The notes: generated by a model not told the origin, from the letters alone. A stretch of 19,058 bases of DNA from JANLSO01 sp031362405 (GCA_031362405.1 JANLSO010000008.1:1-19058); one strand, 5' to 3'; counted from the stretch's first letter, positions 7,053 through 14,266 are shown. Program-made: numbers and translations.

Positions 7053-8450
7053 ATGCCTCCTGCCCGGAGCCCGTGGTCGTTGTCGATCCGCGCCGTGGCC
7101 GTGGTAGCGCTCCTCGGCGGGGCCACCGCGACGGCGTCAGCCGGCTCCCCAACGTGGACGCCGGTGTCGGGGCAGATTCTGGGCGCCCCGGTCGACGCGG
7201 TCGCGGACGGTCCGCGCACCCTGGTGGCCTCGCTCGATCGGCGCCGGTTGATCGTCTCCACGCTTGCGGGCGGTCGGGTGGCCCGTCGGCAGGTGGTGTT
7301 CACGGCGCCGTACCGGGGTCGGTTCGGTCTACCCAGGATCGTCGCCCTGCCGGGTGGACGGGCGCTCGCCGTGTCAGACGCCGGGGTGTCCTCTCTGCGC
7401 CCGAACGCGGTCGCGCGCTTTGGCCCGGTGCAGCGCTTCGTGCCGTGGACGGCGGGCACCGCCCGGGGATTCGCGGTGGCCACCGCGCCGGGTGGTCAGG
7501 TGCTCGTGGCATGGTGGGGAGGCCCCAGCGGAGGGCGCCTCGGCATCTATGGCGCCCGGCTCCTGCCCGATGGCCGATGGGCCGCCGCGGTGGAGATCTC
7601 CGCCGGTACGTACCCCGCCCTCCCAGCCGGACCAGCCCCGCAGGTGGCGATCGCGGCGGCGGGAGCACCCGGCGGTGGTTTTGGTGTGGTGTGGCGCCAG
7701 CCCGACGGACCGGTGACGGCCTTCGCACCGCCGACGACCATCGCCGCGGCCACCATCTCGGCCGAAGGGACGCTCTCGAGCCCGGTGGTGCTCGGGTCCG
7801 GTCAGGTCGTCTCCATCGATCTGACGGCCGCCGCGCCCGCGACCGGGGAGGTCATCGGGGCCTGGTCGGAAGGCCGTGCGAGCAACCCCGATGGCACGCT
7901 CGCGCGCACGTGCGACGTCGTCGCGACGGCCACTTCGGGGGCAGTGGCCAGGCGCGAGCTCACGTGCTCCGAACCGGCGTCGTCGGTCAAGTTGCGCCTG
8001 GTGTCGACACGGGCGGGAGGGGTGCTCGCCGTGAGGCGCTCGTCGCCCAACAGCCAGCCCTTCCGCTCGTCGATCGGCGTCTTCGCGCGCACGGCGGGCA
8101 CCGGCGAATGGTCGCCCGAGCGGCTGCTCGTGGCCGAGGCTCGCGGATTCAGCGAGCTGGAGGGTGTCGCACCGCTGGCCGGCGCAGGAGCCATCGCCAC
8201 GATCCAGCTGGGCATCGGTCTGGGACCCCAACGGGGTGGCCGGGTGCGCGTCGCCCAGATCGGAGACGACGGAACGCCGGGTATGCGCACCGCGGGGCCG
8301 ATCGGAACACCGATCCGCACCTCGCAGAGCTTTCGTCTTTTCCCCCTGGCCGAGAGGCCCGGCGCGGCGCTCCTGTGGCCGACCGGTGGCTTTCCCTTCG
8401 CATACCGCGCGAGCCTGCTTACGCTCGGTACCCGACCGACGCCCCGGTGA
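7053..8450 (+). CDS. Secreted beta-rich (propeller-like) protein of unknown function (465 aa)
   Basis: From ATG 7053 the protein has a clear Sec signal: basic start, hydrophobic core (IRAVAVVALLGGATATASA) and a probable cleavage after A30. Residues 31-465 are rich in Gly, Val, Ala and Thr, with repeating strand-turn-strand units such as PRTLVASLDRRRLIVSTLAG, GGQVLVAWWGG, GGGFGVVWRQPDGPVTAF and GGVLAVRRSSPN. These look like blades of a beta-propeller. No lipobox, transmembrane anchor or catalytic motif is visible. Two Cys (in ARTCDVV and ELTCSEP) are close enough for a disulphide. The frame is open 31 codons further upstream, but those codons are not protein-like and the -10 favours this start. 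It lies 123 bp behind the lipoprotein and may act with it outside the cell. Confidence 0.75.
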   Translation: MPPARSPWSLSIRAVAVVALLGGATATASAGSPTWTPVSGQILGAPVDAVADGPRTLVASLDRRRLIVSTLAGGRVARRQVVFTAPYRGRFGLPRIVALPGGRALAVSDAGVSSLRPNAVARFGPVQRFVPWTAGTARGFAVATAPGGQVLVAWWGGPSGGRLGIYGARLLPDGRWAAAVEISAGTYPALPAGPAPQVAIAAAGAPGGGFGVVWRQPDGPVTAFAPPTTIAAATISAEGTLSSPVVLGSGQVVSIDLTAAAPATGEVIGAWSEGRASNPDGTLARTCDVVATATSGAVARRELTCSEPASSVKLRLVSTRAGGVLAVRRSSPNSQPFRSSIGVFARTAGTGEWSPERLLVAEARGFSELEGVAPLAGAGAIATIQLGIGLGPQRGGRVRVAQIGDDGTPGMRTAGPIGTPIRTSQSFRLFPLAERPGAALLWPTGGFPFAYRASLLTLGTRPTPR

Positions 8451-8452
8451 GG

Positions 8453-8468
8453 TACCGCTATACCGCTA
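8453..8468 (+). repeat. Perfect tandem 8-bp repeat TACCGCTA x2
   Basis: TACCGCTA occurs twice without spacer, beginning two bases after the stop codon of the secreted-protein gene. Function unknown. The following 88 bp up to the tRNA remnant contain nothing recognisable. Confidence 0.5.
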
Positions 8469-8556
8469 TGGCGAGACGATGCCGGGGCCACGAGAGCGAG
8501 GCGGCGACTGCTCGGACACATTTTCAGGCGCGCGGGATGCAGCGCACGACAGGGAC

Positions 8557-8629
8557 GTCGAATGCGGCGGTCTCGAGAACCGTTTCGGGCGGTTGCGTCC
8601 TACGAGGGTTCAGATCCCTCCCCCTCCGC
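8557..8629 (+). pseudogene. tRNA-Ser(CGA) 3' fragment
   Basis: The fragment begins in the D-loop region (TCGAATGCGG). It has an anticodon stem GCGGT/ACCGT around loop CTCGAGA (anticodon CGA at 8574-8576). A long variable arm follows (GGGC, six bases, GTCC at 8587-8600), which marks a class II tRNA. The T-arm is GAGGG/CCCTC with loop TTCAGAT (8609-8615). The acceptor 3' strand CCCCTCC and discriminator G run from 8621 to 8628. The matching 5' acceptor strand (GGAGGGG) and a proper D-stem are absent from the 100 bp upstream. The T-loop has G where A58 is nearly invariant. It is therefore a truncated, decaying copy, the kind of remnant left when an element integrates into a tRNA gene and carries a duplicate 3' end. 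Confidence 0.65.
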
Positions 8630-8695
8630 TTCAGACCATCGAGGCCCTCTCTAAGGGAGGAACGTGCGCCCGTCGGCACGGCACAAGGGCAGAGG

Positions 8696-9013
8696 CTATG
8701 AGGTCTCGGACCCGCCGGCCTTGAGGACGGCGGCGGCGAGGAGCGCGAGGTCGTCGAAGGCGGCGAGCTGGTCGTCGCTCAGCGTCGCCGCACCGGGGTC
8801 CCAGGCGTACAGCGTGTCGACCACCTCGCCGCCTAGCGGCAGCGGGGTCGAGACGTACGTGCGGACCCCCGGCTCGTCGCCCTGCGTGAACGACGTGTCG
8901 TCGAACCACTTCTCCTCGCTGGCGTCCGCGCTGACGATGCGCTCGCCCGACTCGACCACGAGCCGGCGCATCGAGTCCTTGGGGTGGCCGACGTTCTCGA
9001 TCGTGTCGGACAT
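8696..9013 (-). CDS. Short GAF-domain-like protein (105 aa)
   Basis: ATG 9013 has GAGGAA five bases upstream. Residues 15-105 match the C-terminal two thirds of a GAF domain: RRLVVESGERIVSADASEEK (central strand), then GVRTYVSTPLPLGGEVVDTL (the PL-containing strand pair), then a DPG turn and the closing helix SDDQLAAFDDLALLAAAVLK. The first strand and helix of a full GAF domain (about 50 residues) are missing, and there is no output domain. It may bind a small ligand or act as a partner of another sensor. It may equally be a trimmed remnant that kept a ribosome site. No operon partner; the tRNA fragment lies 67 bp beyond its 3' end. Confidence 0.7.
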   Translation of the reverse strand: MSDTIENVGHPKDSMRRLVVESGERIVSADASEEKWFDDTSFTQGDEPGVRTYVSTPLPLGGEVVDTLYAWDPGAATLSDDQLAAFDDLALLAAAVLKAGGSETS

Positions 9014-9102
9014 GTTGGTTCCTCGCAGACGGGACGCTGGCCGCAGGCCGCCTACCAGGGCGGGCGGGGGCCCATTCGTCCTCGCGCCACAGGTGTCGGT
9101 AT

Positions 9103-9250
9103 TCAGAGCGGCAGCGCCCAGTGAGCCGCGGCGTTGAACTCGTCAGGGTGGGCCGGGTTGATGCCGTGATCGGCATCAGCTCCCCCGCGAGCGATCGCCT
9201 CGTGAGGCCGCTTTCCCCGCCTCGCACGGGACGATTCCGCCGCCGTTCAC
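9103..9250 (-). pseudogene. Possible alpha/beta-hydrolase C-terminal remnant
   Basis: In one minus-strand frame ending at TGA 9103-9105 the translation contains ADHGINPAHPDEFNAAA. This resembles the usual C-terminus of alpha/beta hydrolases (AGHxxxxEHPDEFNAAV), with the catalytic His as the H of DHG. Nothing upstream in the same frame is recognisable and there is no start codon. A perfect 8-bp inverted repeat, TGATGCCG-TGAT-CGGCATCA (9159-9178), falls inside. The rest of the 340-bp gap between the GAF and NTF2-like genes shows nothing. Confidence 0.3.
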
Positions 9251-9353
9251 GCTGATCGCGCGACTTTGCTCCCAGATCCATTGGGCCGAGGACCATGAGC
9301 TTTCCCCAGCGCCTGGGACCACCGCTCGTCACCGCTGGGCCGACGACAAAGCC

Positions 9354-9731
9354 TCAGGCGACGATCTTCCAGTAGGAGTCCTTGCGGCTGATCTTGCCGT
9401 TGCTGAACTCGAGCAGGTCGCATCCGAGCACTTCGATGGGCTCCCCCGTCAGCCGGGTGCCACGGATCGTCCACGTGGACACGCCGCGATTCCCACATGT
9501 CCAATGCTGGTCGTCGCCGTAGTGGATGTCCGGAATCCCATCTAGTCGTCCCTGGATTCCCTCGCGTACTTGCTGCTTGCCAACCAGATGGAGCCCTCCT
9601 GGCCCCGGCCCGCTCGGCATGTCGAGTATGCAATCCTCGGTGAAGAACGACATGACCGCATCGACATCGTGGGAGTTGAAAGCCTCGAGAAACCCTTCCA
9701 GCAACGTCGTCCCCACCTTTGGACCCGTCAT
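9354..9731 (-). CDS. NTF2-like (SnoaL-type) protein (125 aa)
   Basis: The frame is open 80 codons upstream, but ATG 9731 has a perfect AGGAGG five bases before it, giving MTGPKVGTTLLEGFLEAFNS. The product has the small alpha+beta cone signature: an N-terminal helix with FLEAFNSHDVDAVMSFFTED, a strand with DMPSGPGPGG, the GKQQVREGIQGRLDGIPDIH helix, and C-terminal strands ending EFSNGKISRKDSYW. This is the usual pattern and length for SnoaL-like or ketosteroid-isomerase-like proteins. Members include isomerases, cyclases and non-catalytic binding proteins; the substrate cannot be assigned. It reads away from the TAP-like hydrolase remnant. Confidence 0.88.
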   Translation of the reverse strand: MTGPKVGTTLLEGFLEAFNSHDVDAVMSFFTEDCILDMPSGPGPGGLHLVGKQQVREGIQGRLDGIPDIHYGDDQHWTCGNRGVSTWTIRGTRLTGEPIEVLGCDLLEFSNGKISRKDSYWKIVA

Positions 9732-9855
9732 GTCTGCCTCCTGGTCGTGAAGGCCAACCGTCGTACACGGGCCGAGCTCCCGCAATCCCCAGTCGGATAA
9801 CCGCTGAGACCAGCCGGCGCTCCTTGATTCCTCGCTCGCCTCGGCTATTTTCGGA

Positions 9856-10288
9856 TTCGTCGGCGGGTTCGACCTCGCTCCCGCCATCGCCGAGTTCTGC
9901 GGCGACCTGCCCCATCCCACCTCCGCTGAGCGGGTCGAGGAGCTCGCCGCCGGTGCGGCTCGCGACGCCACCGTGGTGACGGGGCTCGCCGGCGGCTACG
10001 TCCGGGCGTTCGCGCTGCCCTGCCTTGACTGGCCGGTGCAGGCGTCGGAAGCGCCCGGCGTCGTCAGGGCGCCAGGGGCCCGCCGATCCTCGTCATCGGC
10101 AACACCGGCGACCCGGTCACCCCGTACGACGCGGCCCGCCGGGTGGCCGGCTCGCTCGAGCGCGGCTGCTGACCTACCACGGCGGCGGCCACACCGTCTA
10201 CAGCAAGGACGACTGCGCCGACGCCTCCATCGACTCCTACCTGATGGACCTCGCCCTTCCGCCGGGCGCCGCCGCCTGTCCGGGATGA
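9856..10288 (+). pseudogene. TAP-like alpha/beta hydrolase remnant, C-terminal part with two frameshifts
   Basis: Three consecutive frames give one protein. Frame 1 to about 10076 reads AIAEFCGDLPHPTSAERVEE and later FALPCLDWP. Frame 3 reads PPILVIGNTGDPVTPYDAAR, with the catalytic Asp in NTGDPVTP. Frame 2 from about 10165 reads LLTYHGGGHTVYSKDDCADA, with the catalytic His in GGGHT, and ends ALPPGAAACPG at TGA 10286-10288. This is the C-terminal domain of tripeptidyl-aminopeptidase-like secreted hydrolases (SlpD/SlpE type). The N-terminal half with the nucleophile Ser is missing. Each frame change is a single-base loss next to a G run (GGGG at 10075-10078; GCGG at 10162-10165). The frameshifts could be sequencing errors, but the missing N-terminus is real within this window. 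Confidence 0.65.
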
Positions 10289-10372
10289 TCGAAAGTGCGA
10301 GGTCGCCAGCCAGCTCGACCCGCCGGTCCTCGACGGCTGAGGGGCCGACCTGCGTGGCCCCGAGCCTGTTCC

Positions 10373-10873
10373 TCAGGCGCCCGCCCCGGGCGCGCTGGTC
10401 GCCGCTCCCGCCCCGCCCGCGCTCGCGGCATCCTCCGCGAGCCCGCGGACGACAAAGGCCGCGAAGAGGAGAAGCCCGACTTCGAGCGCCGCGAGGTCCT
10501 CGACGGTGATCCTCACCGGGCGCCGACCCCAGCTCCTGCCATCGAGGAGGGCGAGCTCATGATCACCATCGGCGAGCGCGTAGCGCTCGCGCCAGAGGCT
10601 CGCTGGGCGCAGCATCAGGTCGCGACCCGCCCATCGCAGGGTGCCGCCGCGTCGCAGCCCCCGTGGCTCGAACTCCCCCACGACCGTTCCCGCGTCGTCG
10701 GTGGCCTCGATGATCCGTCGCCAGAACCCGCGCCGGGTGATCCGCCAGCTCTCGCTGCGGGCCTCGGCGGTCGCGCTGCGCGAGGCGAACCCCACGAGGC
10801 GCAGGGTGCCGACCCCCTCCAGGGCGTAGAGGCGCCGATCGCCCGGCGTGCGCGTCAACTCGAGGTCGGTCAT
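10373..10873 (-). CDS. Conserved-looking hypothetical protein (166 aa)
   Basis: ATG 10873 overlaps the stop of the YjbR-like gene as ATGA, so the two are translationally coupled; the 75 codons of open frame further upstream belong to the overlapping gene. The product is soluble and strand-rich, with alternating Arg and hydrophobic residues (GTLRLVGFASRSATAEARSE, then WRRIIEATDDAGTVVGEFEP, then LDGRSWGRRPVRITVEDLAA). It ends in a hydrophobic helix (GLLLFAAFVVRGLA) and a low-complexity Ala/Gly tail. Two similar beta-sandwich-like halves are possible. I recognise no named family. Codon use is normal for the window, and the regular strand pattern supports a real gene. Confidence 0.75.
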   Translation of the reverse strand: MTDLELTRTPGDRRLYALEGVGTLRLVGFASRSATAEARSESWRITRRGFWRRIIEATDDAGTVVGEFEPRGLRRGGTLRWAGRDLMLRPASLWRERYALADGDHELALLDGRSWGRRPVRITVEDLAALEVGLLLFAAFVVRGLAEDAASAGGAGAATSAPGAGA

Positions 10874-11273
10874 CGCTCGGGCAGGGTGGCGTGGGGCGCG
10901 GGCCACCTCGCCTCGACGAGCCGCGCCGGAGCGACGGCACGGTACGCATCCTCGATCACCGCCTCGACCTCGCTCCAGCCCGCAGCCCGGTCGAGGCGCA
11001 GCCCGACCCACCCCCGGTGCCCCACGTAGGGCGGCACGAAGGAGCGCTTTGGGGCGCTCTCGACCAGCTCGTCCTGGGCACCCAGGGGCGCCGCGCACCA
11101 GAGCCCCAGTTGCCCGTCGCCGTGGTGGTCGTCCGGATACATCACGACGAACGCTTGGCGCGCACGAAGAAAGTGGGCGCCCCGTGGCTCAGGCGCTCGC
11201 TCACCTCGGGCAGCGCGAGGCACGCCGCGCGGACTCGCTCGAGGGGGTTCTGAACATCCCGGTGCGGCTCCAT
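10870..11273 (-). CDS. YjbR/MmcQ-like (DUF419) protein, frameshifted
   Basis: ATG 11273 has AGGAG six bases upstream and opens MEPHRDVQNPLERVRAACLA, followed by LPEVSERLSHGAPTFFVRAK. The frame then breaks at about 11153. The adjacent frame continues AFVVMYPDDHHGDGQLGLWC, then SFVPPYVGHRGWVGLRLD and a final helix VEAVIEDAYRAVAPARLVE. Together these are a complete YjbR-fold protein (134 aa after adding one base, AAGCG to AAGGCG). The family has a DNA-binding-like (CyaY-like) fold and no firmly assigned function. The stop overlaps the next gene as ATGA. Downstream coupling and the conserved residues on both sides suggest either a very recent mutation or an assembly error. Confidence 0.75.
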
Positions 11274-11455
11274 GGCGATCTCCTCTCGAGGGTTGATGCT
11301 AGTACCCCGGCCGGCGACCTCGGCACGAGGTGATCCGGGTCCCGCCTCGCTCAGGCGCCCCAAGCCCCTCGTCAGGTCGGTCCGGGACCACGCCCTGGCC
11401 GCGATGCCGCGACGCCGGTCGCGGTGCCGCATCAGCACGACGCGACGGGCCGGTG

Positions 11456-11479
11456 CCGAAGCCCGACTCGCGGCTTCGG
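11456..11479 (-). terminator. Hairpin without T-run after the ABC permease gene
   Basis: CCGAAGCC and GGCTTCGG form a perfect 8-bp stem around an 8-base loop, beginning 12 nt beyond the permease stop. There is no T-tract. Such hairpins are proposed as terminators in actinobacteria. The rest of the 215-bp gap to the YjbR start shows no gene. Confidence 0.45.
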
Positions 11480-11490
11480 TGAGCGCCGCC

Positions 11491-12222
11491 TCAGACAAGA
11501 TCGCGGCCACGTAGGGACGCGGCGGCGGCGGCGAAGGTGGCGCCGGCCCAGGCGATCGACACCGCCACCGCGAGGCCGGGCGAGAGCAGCTTGCCCTCGG
11601 GGAAGTCGAAGCCGCCGACGATGCCGGAGGGCGCGCCCGACAGCGGACCGAACCGACCCGCATCGGGGAGCAGGATGGCGATGGCCGGCTCGAGGGCGAA
11701 GAGGACGACGAGCAACCCGGTGACGGCGGCGGTCTGATTGCGCACCAGCCCGCCAACGCCGACGCCGAGGGCGCCGAGCAGGGCGGCGACGGCGAGGTTG
11801 CGCCAGAGCACGTCGGCGAGCTCGGCCAGTCCGAGCGTCGCCTCTGCCCGGCCCGAGAGGATCAGCGTGCCGACGAGCATGATCGCCCCCGTCACGACGA
11901 GCGAGAGGACTACGCCCGCGGCGGCGTAGGCCAGTGTCTTGGCGGCCAGCAGGCGCACGCGCTCGGGCGCGGCGAGCACGGAGCCCGCGATCGTGCGATG
12001 GCGCCACTCGCCCGTGATCCCGATCGCCCCCAGCAGCAGGATGAACAGGCCGGTGAAGTCTCCGCCGAACAGCAGGCGCACGTCGCCCTCGGTGAGGCCG
12101 TTGTCCAGCGTCGCCGTCAGGACGACGACAAGGAGCGACAGGGCGAGCGCCGCGCCGACGAGCGCGGCGAAGGTCCGGGTGGTGCGCAGCTTGAGGAGCT
12201 CGGCATGAAGGAGCGCGGTCAT
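11491..12222 (-). CDS. ABC-2-type transporter permease (243 aa)
   Basis: Six membrane helices are predicted by eye at about 17-37, 56-70, 94-121, 143-160, 165-185 and 213-236. The first cytoplasmic loop carries GITGEWRHRTIAGSVLAAPE, the E-x-R-x-x-T signature of ABC-2 exporters' coupling region. The N-terminus (TALLHAELLKLRTTRTF) is the usual amphipathic lead helix. ATG 12222 overlaps the ATPase stop as ATGA, so the pair is translationally coupled. It forms the membrane half of an exporter, presumably as a homodimer because only one permease gene is present. The substrate is unknown; related bacitracin/lantibiotic-type exporters remove peptides or lipophilic drugs. Confidence 0.92.
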   Translation of the reverse strand: MTALLHAELLKLRTTRTFAALVGAALALSLLVVVLTATLDNGLTEGDVRLLFGGDFTGLFILLLGAIGITGEWRHRTIAGSVLAAPERVRLLAAKTLAYAAAGVVLSLVVTGAIMLVGTLILSGRAEATLGLAELADVLWRNLAVAALLGALGVGVGGLVRNQTAAVTGLLVVLFALEPAIAILLPDAGRFGPLSGAPSGIVGGFDFPEGKLLSPGLAVAVSIAWAGATFAAAAASLRGRDLV

Positions 12223-13109
12223 GCCGGCGCTCCGGTCAGCGCGAAGAACGCCGCCTCCAGCGAGCGTTCCCGGGGTGCGAGGCCGAGCACGGCCACGCCC
12301 GCCTCGCCGGCGATCCCGCCGACCTGCGCCGGGGTGGCGCCGAGCACGAGCAGCAGGTCACCGTTGCGCTCGACGCGGTGGCCGTGGCGCTCGAGGGCGC
12401 TCGACAGCCGGAGCGGATCCTGCGCGCGCACCTCGGTCGCGGGAACATCGCCGCCACCGAGCACCTCCTCGAGGGTGCCGTGGGCGCGCAGCTCTCCCTC
12501 GGCGATCACGACGATGTCGTCGACCGACTGGGCCACCTCGGCGAGCATGTGGCTGGAGACGAGCACGGCGCGACCGTTGGACGCCTGCTCGCGCAGGAGT
12601 TCGCGTACCCAGCTGATGCCGGGCGGGTCGAGGCCGTTGGTGGGCTCGTCGAGGATCAGGACCTGCGGGTCGCCGAGCAACGCGGCGGCGATCGCCAGGC
12701 GCTGGCGCATCCCCATCGAGTAGCCCTTGACGCGCCGATCGGCGGCCTCGTGGAGCCCGACCTGCTGAAGGACCTCGCCGACACGGCCGGCGGGATGCCC
12801 CCCGGTCACGGCCAAGACCCGCAGGTGGTCGCGGGCGCTGCGGCCCGGGTGAAAGGAGGCATCCTCGAGCACCGCCCCGACGCGGGAGCCGGGCCGCTCG
12901 AGCTCGTCGTAGCGCTGACCGGCGAACGTGGCGGATCCCGATGACGGTCGGATCAGCCCGAGCAGCGCGCGAAGCGTGGTGCTCTTGCCGGCGCCGTTGG
13001 GGCCGAGGAAGCCGGTGACGCGACCGGCCTCGACGTCGAAGCTGAGGTCCTTGACGGCCGCGACATCCCCGAACCGCTTGGAGAGGTCGCGGACCTCGAC
13101 GGGGGCCAT
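12219..13109 (-). CDS. ABC transporter ATPase, BcrA-like (296 aa)
   Basis: Walker A is GPNGAGKS at 36-43, the signature is YSMGM at 130-134 (a degenerate LSGGQ common in BcrA-type ATPases), Walker B is LILDEP at 151-156 and the switch His is H187 in VSSHML. The Q-loop position holds E82 (AVLEDASFHPG), also usual for this subfamily. Residues 215-296 form a C-terminal extension typical of exporters of antibiotics. The start at 13109 is three bases past the stop of the small membrane protein gene and the end overlaps the permease. The three form one operon, probably controlled by the two-component system just upstream. Confidence 0.94.
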   Translation of the reverse strand: MAPVEVRDLSKRFGDVAAVKDLSFDVEAGRVTGFLGPNGAGKSTTLRALLGLIRPSSGSATFAGQRYDELERPGSRVGAVLEDASFHPGRSARDHLRVLAVTGGHPAGRVGEVLQQVGLHEAADRRVKGYSMGMRQRLAIAAALLGDPQVLILDEPTNGLDPPGISWVRELLREQASNGRAVLVSSHMLAEVAQSVDDIVVIAEGELRAHGTLEEVLGGGDVPATEVRAQDPLRLSSALERHGHRVERNGDLLLVLGATPAQVGGIAGEAGVAVLGLAPRERSLEAAFFALTGAPA

Positions 13110-13112
13110 CGC

Positions 13113-13451
13113 TCAGCCCACCGATCCGACGAGGTGGTCCGGCACGATCGAGGCCCCGAGGCGCCGGTTCGAGCTCTGCGCCCGCCAGTAGCCGTAGAGG
13201 CCGCCTACGACCGGGGCCAGGAGGCTCGCCAGCAGCAGCGGGTCCCGCAGCGGATCCCTACCCGCGACGAGGGAGGCGACAAGGATGAGCCCGCCGGCGA
13301 CCTCCACCGGGAACAGGTCGCGAACCGACCTGAAGTAGATCGCCAGCCCGATCCCGCCGGTGAGGGCCCCGAGCAAGGCTGCCAGGCCCGGGTGCTTGGG
13401 CCTTCCCAGCGGGGGAAGGTGCTTGTCGAGCATTGCCTGCAGTGCGGTCAT
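13113..13451 (-). CDS. Small three-helix membrane protein heading the ABC operon (112 aa)
   Basis: ATG 13451 has a perfect AGGAGG five bases upstream; the 22 open codons before it include that site. Hydrophobic helices lie at about 23-41 (GLAALLGALTGGIGLAIYF), 50-64 and 71-88 (LLLASLLAPVVGGLYGYW). A basic cytoplasmic segment (YWRAQSSNRRLGAS) follows. It is unlike any family I can name. Being the first gene of the exporter operon, with three bases to the ATPase, suggests an accessory subunit, a small immunity-type protein or a stress sensor for the exporter. The N-terminus (LDKHLPPLGRPKHPGLAALL) is amphipathic. Function is inferred from position only. Confidence 0.82.
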   Translation of the reverse strand: MTALQAMLDKHLPPLGRPKHPGLAALLGALTGGIGLAIYFRSVRDLFPVEVAGGLILVASLVAGRDPLRDPLLLASLLAPVVGGLYGYWRAQSSNRRLGASIVPDHLVGSVG

Positions 13452-13542
13452 GTCTGCCTCCTCAGGTTGGTGCGATTCACCTGGGGTCAGTCTGCGACCG
13501 CGACCCCCGCTCGCCATCGCCCGCAGGGCCTGTCGTCGCTCC

Positions 13543-13561
13543 TCCTCAGCGCAGATCTTCG
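13543..13561 (-). promoter_or_regulatory. Candidate regulator-2 site upstream of the ABC operon
   Basis: On the plus strand TCCTCAG, two bases, CAGATCTTCG. The same two blocks separated by one base stand upstream of the kinase gene (15541-15558) in the same orientation relative to the genes. This copy ends about 92 bp upstream of ATG 13451. A second dyad, CAGGT and ACCTG (13463-13483), lies nearer the start. Confidence 0.5.
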
Positions 13562-13568
13562 CCGCCCG

Positions 13569-13592
13569 CGCCTCTGTCGAACGGCAGAGGCG
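13569..13592 (-). terminator. Hairpin between regulator 2 and the ABC operon
   Basis: CGCCTCTG and CAGAGGCG form a perfect 8-bp stem with an 8-base loop, two bases beyond the regulator stop codon. No T-run follows. It could terminate or attenuate the kinase-regulator transcript before the exporter genes. Confidence 0.45.
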
Positions 13593-13594
13593 GC

Positions 13595-14266
13595 CTACTC
13601 ACCCGGCGTGACGAGCCCGCTCTCGTAGGCGAGGACGACGGCCTGAACCCGGTCGCGCAGCCCGAGCTTGGCCAGCAGGCTCGACACGTGCGTCTTGATG
13701 GTGCCCTCGCTGACAAACAGCGCGGCCGCCAGCTCGGCGTTGCTCTTACCGCGGGCCAGCATCACCAACACCTCGCGCTCGCGATGGGTCAGTGCCTGTA
13801 GCCGCTGGCCGACCTCGGGCCTGGTCGGCCGGGAGGCGAACTGCTGGATGATCCGTCGCGTGACCGACGGCGCGAGCAGGGCATCGCCGGCGGCCACGAC
13901 GCGCACCGCGTGGACGAGCTCCTCCGGGGGAGCGTTCTTCAGCAGGAAACCACTGGCGCCCGAGCGCAGGGCCTCGAAGACGTACTCGTCGCGCTCGAAG
14001 GTGGTCAGGATGACCACGCGGCTCGGCAGCTCAAGGCTCTCGGTGATCCGCCGGGTCGCCGCGAGGCCGTCCTCGACGGGCATCTGGATGTCCATCAGGA
14101 CGACGTCGGGGAGAAGGCGCCGGGTCGCCGCGGTGGCCAGCTCGCCGTTGTCGGCCTCGCCCACCACCTCGATGTCGGGTTCGGACTCGAGGATCATGCG
14201 AAAGCCGGCCCGCACCATCGCCTGGTCGTCGGCCAACAGCACCCTGATGGCGCCGGCGGCGCTCAC
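13595..14266 (-). CDS. NarL/LuxR-family response regulator (system 2, 223 aa)
   Basis: GTG 14266 overlaps the kinase stop as GTGA; the much longer open frame upstream is a shadow of the kinase gene. The receiver has D13-D14, phosphoacceptor D59 (VVLMDIQMP), T88-T89 (ILTTF) and K110 (FLLKNAP). The LuxR helix-turn-helix spans about 150-213 (LTHREREVLVMLARGKSNAE, then GTIKTHVSSLLAKLGLRDRV). It is the partner of the kinase at 14263-15501 and the probable regulator of the exporter operon beyond it. It is closely related to the first regulator in this window (same motifs DRVQAVV and SGL near the C-terminus), so the two systems look paralogous. Confidence 0.94.
   Translation of the reverse strand: MSAAGAIRVLLADDQAMVRAGFRMILESEPDIEVVGEADNGELATAATRRLLPDVVLMDIQMPVEDGLAATRRITESLELPSRVVILTTFERDEYVFEALRSGASGFLLKNAPPEELVHAVRVVAAGDALLAPSVTRRIIQQFASRPTRPEVGQRLQALTHREREVLVMLARGKSNAELAAALFVSEGTIKTHVSSLLAKLGLRDRVQAVVLAYESGLVTPGE

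Noticed and set aside
8557..8629. Functional tRNA-Ser(CGA)
   Set aside because: No 5' strand complementary to CCCCTCC exists within 100 bp upstream, the D-stem is missing and the T-loop lacks A58.
7073..8701. 542-codon plus-strand frame overlapping the secreted-protein gene
   Set aside because: It is Arg/Gly-rich without signal peptide, whereas the other frame gives a signal peptide and a regular beta pattern.
9159..9178. TGATGCCG-TGAT-CGGCATCA as a regulatory operator
   Set aside because: It is a perfect 8-bp dyad, but it falls in a probable hydrolase remnant with no promoter or gene start nearby. It was kept only as a note.
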